Below, piece by piece: positions 7,741 to 16,254 of a DNA stretch of 45,158 nucleotides (position 1 is its first letter; each line of letters starts with the position of its first letter). A program made the translations under genes and the position numbers. Where the stretch lies: the NCBI GenBank assembly GCA_964495655.1, contig CAZBWK010000020.1, positions 1-45,158 of the forward strand, read 5' to 3'. The notes under the pieces were generated by a model that had not been told where the DNA came from, made no database searches, and saw only the letters and a list, made by a program, of their open reading frames with translations. Origin of the DNA: JAAYJR01 sp964495655 (GTDB lineage Bacteria; Bacteroidota; Bacteroidia; Bacteroidales; Prolixibacteraceae).

Positions 7741-9105
7741 ATGAAAAATTGGTGGAAAGAGAGTGCATCTGGTGTCCCTGAGCTTATAACGGAGACTCCC
7801 GGGCCCAAATCGAGGGCTATGCACAAGAATACGGCGAGATATATGAAAGGACTGAGTTCCCAGGTTAAATTATTCCCGGTCTGTTTTGAAGAGGGATATG
7901 GAATAACCCTGACCGATGTTGACGGGAACAGGTATCTTGATTTCTCATCGGGAATTTATGTAACGTCATTGGGTCATTGCCATCCAAAAATTTCAGAAGC
8001 TGTTGCCTTTTGGGCAAAAAAACTAATGAATGCCCATGATTTTACTACTCCGGTAAAAGAGACACTGATGGAGAAGATGGCTGCTGTGCTGCCCGGCAAT
8101 TTAAATGCAATTCAATTATATTCAGACGGGACTACAGCTGTTGAGGCAGCTATTCGTGCAGCAAGGGCAATTACCGGGAAGCATGAATTTATTTCTGCTT
8201 ACCGCGACTTTCACGGTAAAACCATGGCAGCTGTAAGCTGTGCCCAGATGTACCGCGGAGAGGTACACAGTTACGGTCCTGCCCGGGCAGCCGGGTTTTA
8301 TATGGTTCCAAGGCCTGATCCTTATCGTCCGTTGTGGACAAAAAAAGACGGATCAATTGATACGGATGCTTACATAGGTTTTTATGAGACCTTCCTGAAA
8401 GAAGCCACGGTAGGCAATGTTGCCGGTTTTGTTCTTGAGCCTGCCCAGGGTTGGGGAGGCAGTATATTTCCTCCGGAAGATTTTTTTCCGAAGCTTAAAA
8501 AGCTTTGTGAAAAATATAATATTTTACTTATTGACGATGAAGTGCTGGCAGGAATGGGCAGGACCGGAGAGTGGCTGGCATTATCGCATTACAATGTTGT
8601 ACCGGATATAGTTACATTTGGAAAATCATTCGGCAACGGTTTCCCTGTTACTGCCATGGTTGTCAGGGAAGAGAACGGGGAGGCACTGGAGAAAATTTCA
8701 GCTTCTTCAAGTTACGGGGGGAATCCGATGGCCTGTGCAGCAGCCCTTGCTTCCATTGAAGTCATAGAAGAGGAAGGGATCATGGAAAATGTCCGTACAG
8801 TAAGCCGCTCAATTATGGAAAGAATGCACAAAATGAAAGAAGAGCATCCCATAATTGGCGACGTAAAGGGCAAAGGATTTCTGTTGGGTATCGAACTGGT
8901 AAAGGATAAATCAACAAAAGAACCATTTGAGGAAGCGGGTAAGCTGGTTTACCAGAAAGCATTCCGCAAAGGACTTGCCTGGATCCCCGCAGGGCATATT
9001 CTTCGGATGTCGCCTCCTCTCATTATGGATGAAAAATATGCCAATATGGGCATGGACTTTATTGAGGAGTCTATTGGTGAGGTTGAAAAAGAATATGGAT
9101 ATTAG
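7741..9105 (+). CDS. Class III PLP-dependent aminotransferase
   Basis: A 454-residue cytoplasmic enzyme of the GabT/ornithine-aminotransferase fold. Seen motifs: YLDFSSGIYVTSLGHCHPKI near the N-terminus, the cofactor-phosphate loop QLYSDGTTAVEAAIRAAR, the PLP-stacking FHGKTMAA, the aspartate LLIDDEVLAGMGRTGEW, and the Schiff-base lysine in VTFGKSFGNGFPV (K295). Members move amino groups between omega-amino compounds or amino sugars/acids and 2-oxo acids. It lies between the DeoR regulator (15 bases) and a cytoplasmic Gfo/Idh/MocA enzyme (65 bases), so the three are likely one operon. The substrate is not determined; the usual automatic label 4-aminobutyrate aminotransferase would be a guess. 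Confidence 0.92.
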   Translation: MKNWWKESASGVPELITETPGPKSRAMHKNTARYMKGLSSQVKLFPVCFEEGYGITLTDVDGNRYLDFSSGIYVTSLGHCHPKISEAVAFWAKKLMNAHDFTTPVKETLMEKMAAVLPGNLNAIQLYSDGTTAVEAAIRAARAITGKHEFISAYRDFHGKTMAAVSCAQMYRGEVHSYGPARAAGFYMVPRPDPYRPLWTKKDGSIDTDAYIGFYETFLKEATVGNVAGFVLEPAQGWGGSIFPPEDFFPKLKKLCEKYNILLIDDEVLAGMGRTGEWLALSHYNVVPDIVTFGKSFGNGFPVTAMVVREENGEALEKISASSSYGGNPMACAAALASIEVIEEEGIMENVRTVSRSIMERMHKMKEEHPIIGDVKGKGFLLGIELVKDKSTKEPFEEAGKLVYQKAFRKGLAWIPAGHILRMSPPLIMDEKYANMGMDFIEESIGEVEKEYGY

Positions 9106-9170
9106 TCCCTCATTACCTGGCAATATAGCTCCATGAAAAATAACTTGAAAAAATAAGTTACATAAGAGAA

Positions 9171-10325
9171 ATGGAAAGAAAAAAAATAAGATTTGGGGTA
9201 ATAGGACTGGGGTTAATGGGAAAAGAATTTTGCAGTGCAATTTCCCGCTGGTGCCATCTTTTGTTCGACGGGGAAATCCCGGAGCTAAAGGGTATATGCA
9301 GCAGGAATCCTGCTAACTGGAAATGGTACACCGATAATTTCCCCGGAATAGAGATCAAAACCGATAATTACAAAGAGCTGTTAGCTTCAGACAAGATTGA
9401 TGCGGTATATTGCGCTGTACCGCATAATCTTCATGAGCAGTTTTATGTCGATATTATAAACTCGGGCAAACACCTGCTGGCTGAGAAACCATTCGGAATC
9501 GACCTGAAGGCAAATAAAAATATCCTTAAGGCTATAGAGAAAAATCCCGGAGTGATGGTCAGATGCAGTTCTGAGTTCCCCTATTTCCCTGCCTGTCAGA
9601 GGTTGATAAAATGGCTGGGAACAGGCAACTACGGCAGGTTGATCGAGGTACGCGCCGGATTTCACCATTCGAGCGACATGGATCTGAATAAGCCTGTCAA
9701 CTGGAAACGGATGGTTGAGACTAACGGAGAGTACGGATGTATGGGAGATCTGGGCATGCACACATTGCATATACCTTTCAGGATGGGGTGGAAGCCTGTC
9801 TCTGTCTTTGCGGACCTGCAGAATATCGCAGAGACCAGGCCTGACGGGAAAGGCGGTATAGCGCCATGCAAAACCTGGGATAATGCTGTGTTGACCTGTA
9901 AAACAAAAGATCCGAAAACAGATTCTCTATTTTCGATGGTCATTGAAACTAAGAGGATGGCGCCTGGCGCTACAAACACTTGGTTTATAGAGGTATACGG
10001 AACTAAGGGTTCAGCAAGATTCTCTACCCGTGATCCTAAAGCATTTGAATTTCTGAAAACAGATGGTAAAGAACAGGGATGGACGCGCATAGATATCGGA
10101 TCACAGTCGGCCATTCCCTCGATTACTGGAGGCATATTTGAGTTTGGCTTCTCTGATGCCTTTCTGCAGATGACAGGTGTTTTTATCAGTGAATTATCGG
10201 GACTTAAGACAGCTGATATATTCAGAACGGTTACACCAGATGAGACAACCTGGAGTCATAAACTTTTTACAGCTGCGCTTGAGTCCGGTAAATCAGGCAG
10301 AACGATTGAAATCGATTATAACTGA
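9171..10325 (+). CDS. Gfo/Idh/MocA-family oxidoreductase (cytoplasmic)
   Basis: A 384-residue NAD(P)-dependent dehydrogenase family member that normally oxidises or reduces sugar hydroxyls. The Rossmann loop is at the extreme N-terminus (RFGVIGLGLMGKEF), so unlike the two later paralogues it has no export signal. The family's lysine motif is GKHLLAEKPFGID, followed by the C-terminal alpha/beta substrate domain. The segment GCMGDLGMHTLHIPF resembles the usual histidine-bearing active-site motif. The gene sits 65 bases after the aminotransferase, with an upstream TTACATAAGAG tract next to the ATG. A dehydrogenase plus aminotransferase pair suggests interconversion of a keto and an amino compound (inference). 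Confidence 0.9.
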   Translation: MERKKIRFGVIGLGLMGKEFCSAISRWCHLLFDGEIPELKGICSRNPANWKWYTDNFPGIEIKTDNYKELLASDKIDAVYCAVPHNLHEQFYVDIINSGKHLLAEKPFGIDLKANKNILKAIEKNPGVMVRCSSEFPYFPACQRLIKWLGTGNYGRLIEVRAGFHHSSDMDLNKPVNWKRMVETNGEYGCMGDLGMHTLHIPFRMGWKPVSVFADLQNIAETRPDGKGGIAPCKTWDNAVLTCKTKDPKTDSLFSMVIETKRMAPGATNTWFIEVYGTKGSARFSTRDPKAFEFLKTDGKEQGWTRIDIGSQSAIPSITGGIFEFGFSDAFLQMTGVFISELSGLKTADIFRTVTPDETTWSHKLFTAALESGKSGRTIEIDYN

Positions 10326-10463
10326 AATCGGAAAATTCCAATTTTTTTTCGAAAAAAGTTGATAATTCTTTAATAATATGTAACTTTCATCCCTGACTAT
10401 GTTCGTATAAAGTAACAGGGAATAAAGTGATATTTTTTATAGAATATTAATAAATAAAAAGAG

Positions 10464-11849
10464 ATGAATCCGATAAAATCAGATTTTACAAGGCGTGAAT
10501 TCATTAAAAAGAATTCATTGGCAGGTGCCGGGGCTATCATTGGGCTTAGCAATGCAGACAGGCTATTCTCGGGGTATAGTCATGATACATCTGTACCTGC
10601 CATCTTAGGTGGTAAACCTGTGATTACGAACCATGAATGGCCATCATGGCCTATCTGGAAGCCTGAGGTTGACGAAAAGAGGCTTTTGGAGGTTATGCGC
10701 AGCGGTGTTTGGTCGAGAAACAAGGTAGTTGATGAGTTTGAAGAAAAATGGGCCAGGCTGATAGGCACGAAGCGCTGCCTCTCTATGGTTAACGGAACCA
10801 ATGCTCTTAATACTTCACTGGCACAGTTTGAAATCGGCTGGGGCGATGAGGTACTGGTAACTCCTTATACTTTTATTGCATCAGTATCATGTATCATATT
10901 TAATGGGGCAATGCCTGTTTTTGTTGATGTTGATCCGGAGACTTTCCAGATGGATCCTGAAAAAATTGAGGAGAGGATCACATCTAATACCAAGGCGATC
11001 ATTCCGGTACACATTTTGGGCCTTCCCTGCGACATGGACAGGGTAATGAAAATAGCCCGTAAGCATAACCTAATTGTAATTGAAGATGCCTGTCAGGCAT
11101 GGCTGGCAGAAATAAATAACAAAAAGGTTGGTTCAATTGGCAATGCTGGTTGCTTTAGTTTTCAGAATTCCAAGAATATACCAATGGGTGAGGGTGGCGC
11201 CATAGTGAGCGACGACGAACCATTTATGGACAGGTGTTATTCCCATCACAACTATGGGAATCCTTATGGCTCAGTAGCCGGAGAGGTGGGAGCAGGTACC
11301 ATAATGATCGGTACCAAGCTGAGACTGTCAGAGTATCAGGCAGCTATTGGCCTTGCGCAGATGGAACGGCTGGAGAAGCAGACGGAGACCAGAAACCTGA
11401 ATGCATCCTATTTGAAATCTCTTATCGGGCAAATTGATGGCATAACTCCGTACAGATTATATGATAATGTTACAAGAGCAGCTTTTCATCTATTTCCGTT
11501 TTTATATAATAAGGATGATTTCAACGGCCTTCCGCGGGGAAAATTTTTAGAAGCACTGAGGGCAGAAGGTGTACCCTGTTCGGGTGGTTACAGCCAGCTT
11601 AACAAAATGCCATTTCTGGAAAATGCATTTAACAGCAGGTTTTTCAGGAAGATCTATCCTGCAGACCGCCTCGACTACAATGCATATTTAGAAAGGAATA
11701 GTTGTCCGCGAAATGAAAAACTTTGCACTGAGCAGGCTGTCTGGATACCTCAGAATGTAATGCTCGGAACCAGAAAAGATATGGATAATATTGCATCGGC
11801 AATAGAAAAAGTAAGGAATAATACTGATAAATTAAGAGCGAGAGGTTAA
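10464..11849 (+). CDS. DegT/DnrJ/EryC1/StrS-family aminotransferase with Tat leader
   Basis: A 461-residue sugar-aminotransferase-fold protein. PLP-fold landmarks are seen: GVWSRNKVVDEFEEKWARLI, MVNGTNALNTSL (phosphate loop), VTPYTFIASVSC, VIEDACQAW (PLP Asp), and the Schiff-base lysine in FSFQNSKNIPMGEGGAI (K237). It begins with a clear twin-arginine signal, FTRREFIKKNSLAGAGAIIG, so the enzyme is predicted to be folded with PLP in the cytoplasm and then exported by Tat. Soluble family members normally stay in the cytoplasm and make amino sugars. The gene follows Gfo/Idh by 138 bases and precedes a ceramidase-fold protein. The fold is secure; activity and substrate are not. Confidence 0.9.
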   Translation: MNPIKSDFTRREFIKKNSLAGAGAIIGLSNADRLFSGYSHDTSVPAILGGKPVITNHEWPSWPIWKPEVDEKRLLEVMRSGVWSRNKVVDEFEEKWARLIGTKRCLSMVNGTNALNTSLAQFEIGWGDEVLVTPYTFIASVSCIIFNGAMPVFVDVDPETFQMDPEKIEERITSNTKAIIPVHILGLPCDMDRVMKIARKHNLIVIEDACQAWLAEINNKKVGSIGNAGCFSFQNSKNIPMGEGGAIVSDDEPFMDRCYSHHNYGNPYGSVAGEVGAGTIMIGTKLRLSEYQAAIGLAQMERLEKQTETRNLNASYLKSLIGQIDGITPYRLYDNVTRAAFHLFPFLYNKDDFNGLPRGKFLEALRAEGVPCSGGYSQLNKMPFLENAFNSRFFRKIYPADRLDYNAYLERNSCPRNEKLCTEQAVWIPQNVMLGTRKDMDNIASAIEKVRNNTDKLRARG

Positions 11850-11854
11850 TGACC

Positions 11855-11915
11855 ATGAAACGAGCATCTTTGTGAAATTACATAAGAGTATGATTAAAAC
11901 AAGTGCGAGTTCTAT
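11855..11915 (+). repeat. Intergenic repeat, copy A (about 61 bp, imperfect inverted ends)
   Basis: The left end ATGAAACGAGCAT (11855-11867) and right end GTGCGAGTTCTAT (11903-11915) form an imperfect inverted repeat, with CGAG on both arms. Copies with similar ends occur at 19221-19313 and 19879-19938. Copy C also shares interior tracts (TTACA, GAG, ATTA) at similar spacing and is almost the same length. It could be a small structured element, or the decayed start of a lost gene, since the left end would read Met-Lys-Arg-Ala. Confidence 0.45.
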
Positions 11916-11965
11916 ATGATACCTTTGAAAATTTGTATATTGCAGTTTTCATAAAATTTCTACGG

Positions 11966-13363
11966 ATGAGACGACTATATTTAAAGTTATTCTCCCTTCT
12001 GGTCTTAGGAGGGGGAATATTTTTTGCATCTGCCCGGACGACCGGCCAGTCTTGGAAGGCAGGTGTGTCGGAAGTTATAATAACTCCGAGCCATAGTATG
12101 TGGATGGCAGGCTATGGCGGACGTGACAAACCTTCTGAAGGTCTGTTACACGATCTTCGGGCAAAAGCGCTTGCCCTCGAAGATGTTTCCGGAAAGAGGG
12201 CGGTTCTTGTTACGACTGATATTTTAGGATTTCCCAAAGTTATGTCAGACCGTATCAGAGACAGGCTGGAGAAGCAATATGGCCTGTCGAGGGCTCAGAT
12301 AATTTTAAATAGTTCCCATACCCATACCGGTCCCGTGCTTCTTGAGGCTCTTTATGATATTTATCCGCTTGACAGTCATGAGTTGAAGAAGGTTGAAGAT
12401 TATTCAAAAGAACTTGAAGATAAAATTGTTGCATTGGCAGGTGAAGCGATTAATAGTATGAAATCTGCCAGGATCTGGTCAAATAACGGAGTTGTCCGTT
12501 TCCAGGTCAACAGGAGAAATAACAATGAAGCCCTGATCGACCGTCAGACAAGCCTTAATGGTCCCAATGATTATGCTGTTCCGGTAATTAAGGTTGAAGG
12601 GACTGACGGGAAACTTATGGCTGTAGCTTTTGGTTATGCATGCCACCCTACTGTGCTTAGTTTCTATAAATGGTCGGGTGACTATCCCGGATTTGCCCAG
12701 CTTGAGCTGGAAAAATCTTATCCGGGCGTTATGGCTCTTTTTTTTCAGGGTGCAGGGGCTGATATGAATCCTATTCCACGCCGGACAGTTGAACTGGCCC
12801 GGCAATATGGAAGGGAGCTGGCTGCTGCTGTTGACCGTGTTATAAATGAAGAGATGGTTGAACTGGAGCCAAAGATTGTTTGTAATTATGGTGAGGTGGA
12901 GCTGTCGCTTACAGGTATCCCAAATGAAGAAGAACTTAACCGGATGGCAAAGAATAGTTCAGGTTATAATCAGAGGTGGGCAGTGCGGAACCTTGAGAAG
13001 CTAAAGAGAGGCGAAAAGCTTATTACCTCCTACCCGTACCCGGTTCAGTTATGGCAGCTGGGTAATCAGCCAATAATAAGCCTTGGCGGAGAGCTGGTCA
13101 TCGATTATGCTATCAGGCTTAAGCAGTTGTTCGGGCCTCAGTTGTTTGTAATGGGATATTCAAACGATGTGATGTCTTATATTCCTTCAGCCCGCATATT
13201 GCGAGAGGGTGGATACGAAGGGGCAACATCGCAGATCGTTTACGGGATGCCCGGAACCTGGGAGGCTGATATAGAGACAAAGATTATTAAAAAAGCCCTC
13301 GATCTGGCAGAAGGGGCGGGTATAACGATGCCTGAATCAAAATTGACAGAATCAGTGCGGTAA
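11966..13363 (+). CDS. Secreted neutral/alkaline ceramidase-fold protein
   Basis: The start at 11966 gives 465 residues opening with a Sec-type signal (MRRLYLKLFSLLVLGGGIFF); an in-frame ATG at 11903 would bury that signal and is less likely. The body matches the neutral ceramidase N-terminal domain. Metal-site histidines appear in NSSHTHTGP (H118, H120) and YACHPTVLSF (H227). A glutamate is in SLGGELVID and a tyrosine in VMSYIPS. The segment that carries the catalytic serine in known ceramidases (GDVSPN type) reads GAGADMNP, with Asn268 in place of Ser. The ceramidase C-terminal domain is absent. A metal-dependent hydrolase on another substrate, or a non-catalytic protein, is therefore as likely as a ceramidase. 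Confidence 0.85.
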   Translation: MRRLYLKLFSLLVLGGGIFFASARTTGQSWKAGVSEVIITPSHSMWMAGYGGRDKPSEGLLHDLRAKALALEDVSGKRAVLVTTDILGFPKVMSDRIRDRLEKQYGLSRAQIILNSSHTHTGPVLLEALYDIYPLDSHELKKVEDYSKELEDKIVALAGEAINSMKSARIWSNNGVVRFQVNRRNNNEALIDRQTSLNGPNDYAVPVIKVEGTDGKLMAVAFGYACHPTVLSFYKWSGDYPGFAQLELEKSYPGVMALFFQGAGADMNPIPRRTVELARQYGRELAAAVDRVINEEMVELEPKIVCNYGEVELSLTGIPNEEELNRMAKNSSGYNQRWAVRNLEKLKRGEKLITSYPYPVQLWQLGNQPIISLGGELVIDYAIRLKQLFGPQLFVMGYSNDVMSYIPSARILREGGYEGATSQIVYGMPGTWEADIETKIIKKALDLAEGAGITMPESKLTESVR

Positions 13364-13382
13364 CCTCCGGATCTCAGAGGTT
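13362..13382 (+). terminator. Weak hairpin overlapping a stop codon
   Basis: AACCTC and GAGGTT form a 6 bp stem with a 9-base loop, starting inside the TAA of the ceramidase-fold gene. No T-run follows directly, so it may slow rather than end transcription. Confidence 0.3.
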
Positions 13383-13448
13383 CCTTCACTATATATGAAA
13401 CCCTTTAAATTACTAACTGATTATTAATTGTAAAAAAGTTATATTGAA

Positions 13449-14840
13449 ATGAAGACAAACGTATTAATTAGAAAAATGTTATTCCCTGCAGTTTTTATAT
13501 CTGTTTTATTGGCAGCGGGTTGTACTGGTCAAAAAGTGGAGAATAAGCAAGTGGTTACTGAGAAATCCCCAATGGTTGCAAAACACTATTTTTCAGGATT
13601 TGATTTGGCACATGATACTTATAATGCGATCACTCCGGCAAGTGACGGCAGGATCTATTACTGCTTATCTTCACAGTCAATTGATGTTGGCGGGCAGCTT
13701 TATGTATATGATCCTGATGCTGATAAGGTTGAACATCTTGGCGACCTGACTGAGCTGTGCGGAGAGGCCGGGACCAGGTCTATTGTTCAGGGCAAGTCAC
13801 ATTCAAACTTCTATGAAAGTGACGGAAAATTATATACATCCACTCATGTAGGTTATTATGAAATGATTGACGGCATGGAGTGTCTTCCGGTGAATGCACC
13901 GGAGGGATATAAGCTTTATCCGGGCGGACATGTTCTCAGTTATGATCTTGCGACCGGAACATTTGAAGACCTGGCCATTATGCCTGAGGGTGAGGGTGTG
14001 GTTACTATGAATATGGACACAAAAAGGAAGCAAATATTTTTGATTACCTGGCCAAGAGGTTATTTCATTCATTATGATGTAAATACAGGTGAAATGAAAA
14101 ACCTTGGACTTATTTCCGGAAATGGTGAGGCAGGGAAAGTAGGTGAAGATTACAGGGTTTTGTGCAGAAGCATGCTGACAGATCCGCGCGACGGCAAGGT
14201 CTATTTCTCCACTGCTGAGGGAGATATATATTTTTATGATCCGGAAGTCGGGGCCATCAGCAAACTGGAGGATGCAGACCTCCGGCTTGACTATTTCGGC
14301 AAGTATGATCATACACGTCCGGGAAGCATGCAGTATAACTGGCGCCGTATTGTGTGGTACGAACCGGAAGGGGTAGCTTACGGAGTGCATGGTAACTCGG
14401 GTTATCTTTTTAAATTTGACCCCCGTGCTAAAAAGATTGAGATCGTTGAACGTATTACCTCCGAACCTTCACGCAAAAGCGGTATGTTCGACCAGTTCAG
14501 TTATGGATACCTTGGATTTGACCTGGGACCAGATGGTGAAACGATTTATTACCTGACAGGCGGACCTATCTATATAGACGGTAAGCGGGTTAAAGGAGTT
14601 GAAGAGATTGCTATGGGCGCTGCACGTGGTTTGGAAAATCTTCATCTCGTTACATATCATATCCCGGAAAATAAATATATTGATCACGGACCTATTTTCT
14701 ACAGCGACGGTTCAAGGCCTACTTATGTCAATTCAATTGCTGTTGGCAGTGACGGACATGTATACACACTTGCAAGGTTTGAACATGAAGGAAAATTGAT
14801 TGAAGACCTGGTAAAGATACCTGATCCTGTAAAGCAATAA
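13449..14840 (+). CDS. Lipoprotein with predicted beta-propeller fold, function unknown
   Basis: A 463-residue protein with a lipoprotein signal ending in the lipobox LLAAGC, so it is likely anchored facing the periplasm or cell surface. The body has repeated units of the kind ASDGRIYYCLS, YVYDPDADKVEHLG, DGKVYFSTAEGDIYFYDPEV and GPDGETIYYLTGGPIYIDG. These are short strands with Asp-Gly turns and YxYD strands typical of six- or seven-bladed propellers. I see no catalytic motif. It lies between the ceramidase-fold gene (85 bases) and the exported FAD oxidoreductase (73 bases) on the same strand, so it may be a binding or scaffold protein for the same periplasmic process. Confidence 0.8.
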   Translation: MKTNVLIRKMLFPAVFISVLLAAGCTGQKVENKQVVTEKSPMVAKHYFSGFDLAHDTYNAITPASDGRIYYCLSSQSIDVGGQLYVYDPDADKVEHLGDLTELCGEAGTRSIVQGKSHSNFYESDGKLYTSTHVGYYEMIDGMECLPVNAPEGYKLYPGGHVLSYDLATGTFEDLAIMPEGEGVVTMNMDTKRKQIFLITWPRGYFIHYDVNTGEMKNLGLISGNGEAGKVGEDYRVLCRSMLTDPRDGKVYFSTAEGDIYFYDPEVGAISKLEDADLRLDYFGKYDHTRPGSMQYNWRRIVWYEPEGVAYGVHGNSGYLFKFDPRAKKIEIVERITSEPSRKSGMFDQFSYGYLGFDLGPDGETIYYLTGGPIYIDGKRVKGVEEIAMGAARGLENLHLVTYHIPENKYIDHGPIFYSDGSRPTYVNSIAVGSDGHVYTLARFEHEGKLIEDLVKIPDPVKQ

Positions 14841-14913
14841 CCGGTGATCAGCTTTAGTAATTTATATTTTTGTCATAATAAAAATTAGTTAATAAATAAG
14901 AAATTAAAATCAG

Positions 14914-16254
14914 ATGAAGCGTAGAGATTTTTTAGTTAATGCTATTCTTACCAGTGGCGGACTTGGACTTGGAATTGGTTGCAGGCAACAATCAGGGCAG
15001 TCAGGATCAGAGAGTGCGGCAGCCAAAACAGTTCCCGGAATTGGCCGGACAATAACAGAGCCTGCCAGGGAAATTCCTGTCCTGGCAGAGACCGATGTCC
15101 TTGTAATTGGCGGAGGGCCGGCAGGAGTTGCTGCTGCTATTGCTGCCAGCAGAACAGGAGCTGAGACATATTTAGTTGAACGTTATAACCATCTGGGCGG
15201 ATTGTGGACAGGAGGTCTGGTGCTGCCTTTGTTATCGACACATGCCGTGGATAAACAAAAGAATACCAGGCAGGTGATCTTCGGCGTAGGTGGTGAGATG
15301 TCGAAACGCCTGGCAGATATGGGAATGACTATCCAGGAAATAAATCCTGTTATTGATCCTGAAGCAGGCAAGTATGTCCTTGATGAGATGGTAAGGGAAT
15401 CAGGTGTTAAGATGCTTTTTCATACCTGGGGCAGCCAGGTAATAATGCAAGGCAATGAGATAAAAGGTGTATTTGTTGAGAGCAAATCCGGAAGAATGGC
15501 TGTTCTTGCCAAAGTGGTTGTCGACTGTACAGGTGACGGCGATATATTTCATCTTGCCGGTGATCAATATGATATTATGAAGTATAAGATAGGACTGGTA
15601 CACAGGCTGGGTAATGTCGACAGGATAGACACCAATGCCGCCGGATATAAAAAAATGCCCATAGGTAAACCAACACCGATACCAAGTGTTAACTGGGTGA
15701 ATATGGCAGGCAATGACGGGCAGGACGGACTGGATGTTGTTAATCTGTCGAATTTGCAGCTTGAATACCGCCGTATTATCTGGGAGAATTTCGAAGAGAT
15801 TAAGAAAATACCCGGCCATGAACAGGTTTTTCTTCTGGATACTGCCTCCCAGCTGGGTGTTCGCATGTCGAGGATCCTGGATGGAGAATATAAGCTGACT
15901 CTGGAAGATACTATGACTTTTAAAAATTTTGATGATGTTATAGGTGTCAGTGGTGCATGGACCACAATGTTATATAATGGTAAACGTGTTTCACCATCTG
16001 AGCGGCCTATGTGGCAAATTCCTTTCAGATCACTTGTCCCAAAAAAGACAGATAATCTTTTAGTTGCCGGCCGGTGCTTCTGTTTCGAAGAGAAATTGGT
16101 GGAGGATACAAGGATCATAGGTACCTGCCTGATAACCGGTCATGGTGCAGGCGCTGCTGCCGGACTGGCAGTTAAGGAACGGGAACAGGTTAGAAAGCTG
16201 AATATTTCAAAATTAAAGAAATTGCTTCAGGATCAGGGAGCCTGGTTGGGATGA
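14914..16254 (+). CDS. Tat-exported FAD-dependent oxidoreductase, probable lipoprotein
   Basis: A 446-residue flavoprotein of the FAD_oxidored type. It begins MKRRDFLVNAILTSGG, a twin-arginine leader, and has a Cys at residue 23 after GLGIG, a possible lipobox. The FAD-binding Rossmann motif is VLVIGGGPAGVAAAIAASRT, followed by Glu in YLVERYNHLGGLWTGG. A second nucleotide motif, VVVDCTGDGDIF, lies mid-protein and a C-terminal FAD segment reads NLLVAGRCFCFEE. Its stop overlaps the next gene's start by 4 bases (ATGA), implying coupled translation. That neighbour is a membrane Fe-S protein, so I infer that this enzyme exchanges electrons with it in the periplasm. The organic substrate is unknown. 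Confidence 0.9.
   Translation: MKRRDFLVNAILTSGGLGLGIGCRQQSGQSGSESAAAKTVPGIGRTITEPAREIPVLAETDVLVIGGGPAGVAAAIAASRTGAETYLVERYNHLGGLWTGGLVLPLLSTHAVDKQKNTRQVIFGVGGEMSKRLADMGMTIQEINPVIDPEAGKYVLDEMVRESGVKMLFHTWGSQVIMQGNEIKGVFVESKSGRMAVLAKVVVDCTGDGDIFHLAGDQYDIMKYKIGLVHRLGNVDRIDTNAAGYKKMPIGKPTPIPSVNWVNMAGNDGQDGLDVVNLSNLQLEYRRIIWENFEEIKKIPGHEQVFLLDTASQLGVRMSRILDGEYKLTLEDTMTFKNFDDVIGVSGAWTTMLYNGKRVSPSERPMWQIPFRSLVPKKTDNLLVAGRCFCFEEKLVEDTRIIGTCLITGHGAGAAAGLAVKEREQVRKLNISKLKKLLQDQGAWLG

Noticed and set aside
10340..10364. The T8-CGA6 palindrome after the cytoplasmic Gfo/Idh gene as a terminator
   Set aside because: It is nearly all A-T with no real loop, so it would not form a stable RNA hairpin.
13381..13411. 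GGTTCC ... GAAACC as another copy of the intergenic repeat
   Set aside because: The arms occur in the opposite order from copies A, B and C and the interior does not match.
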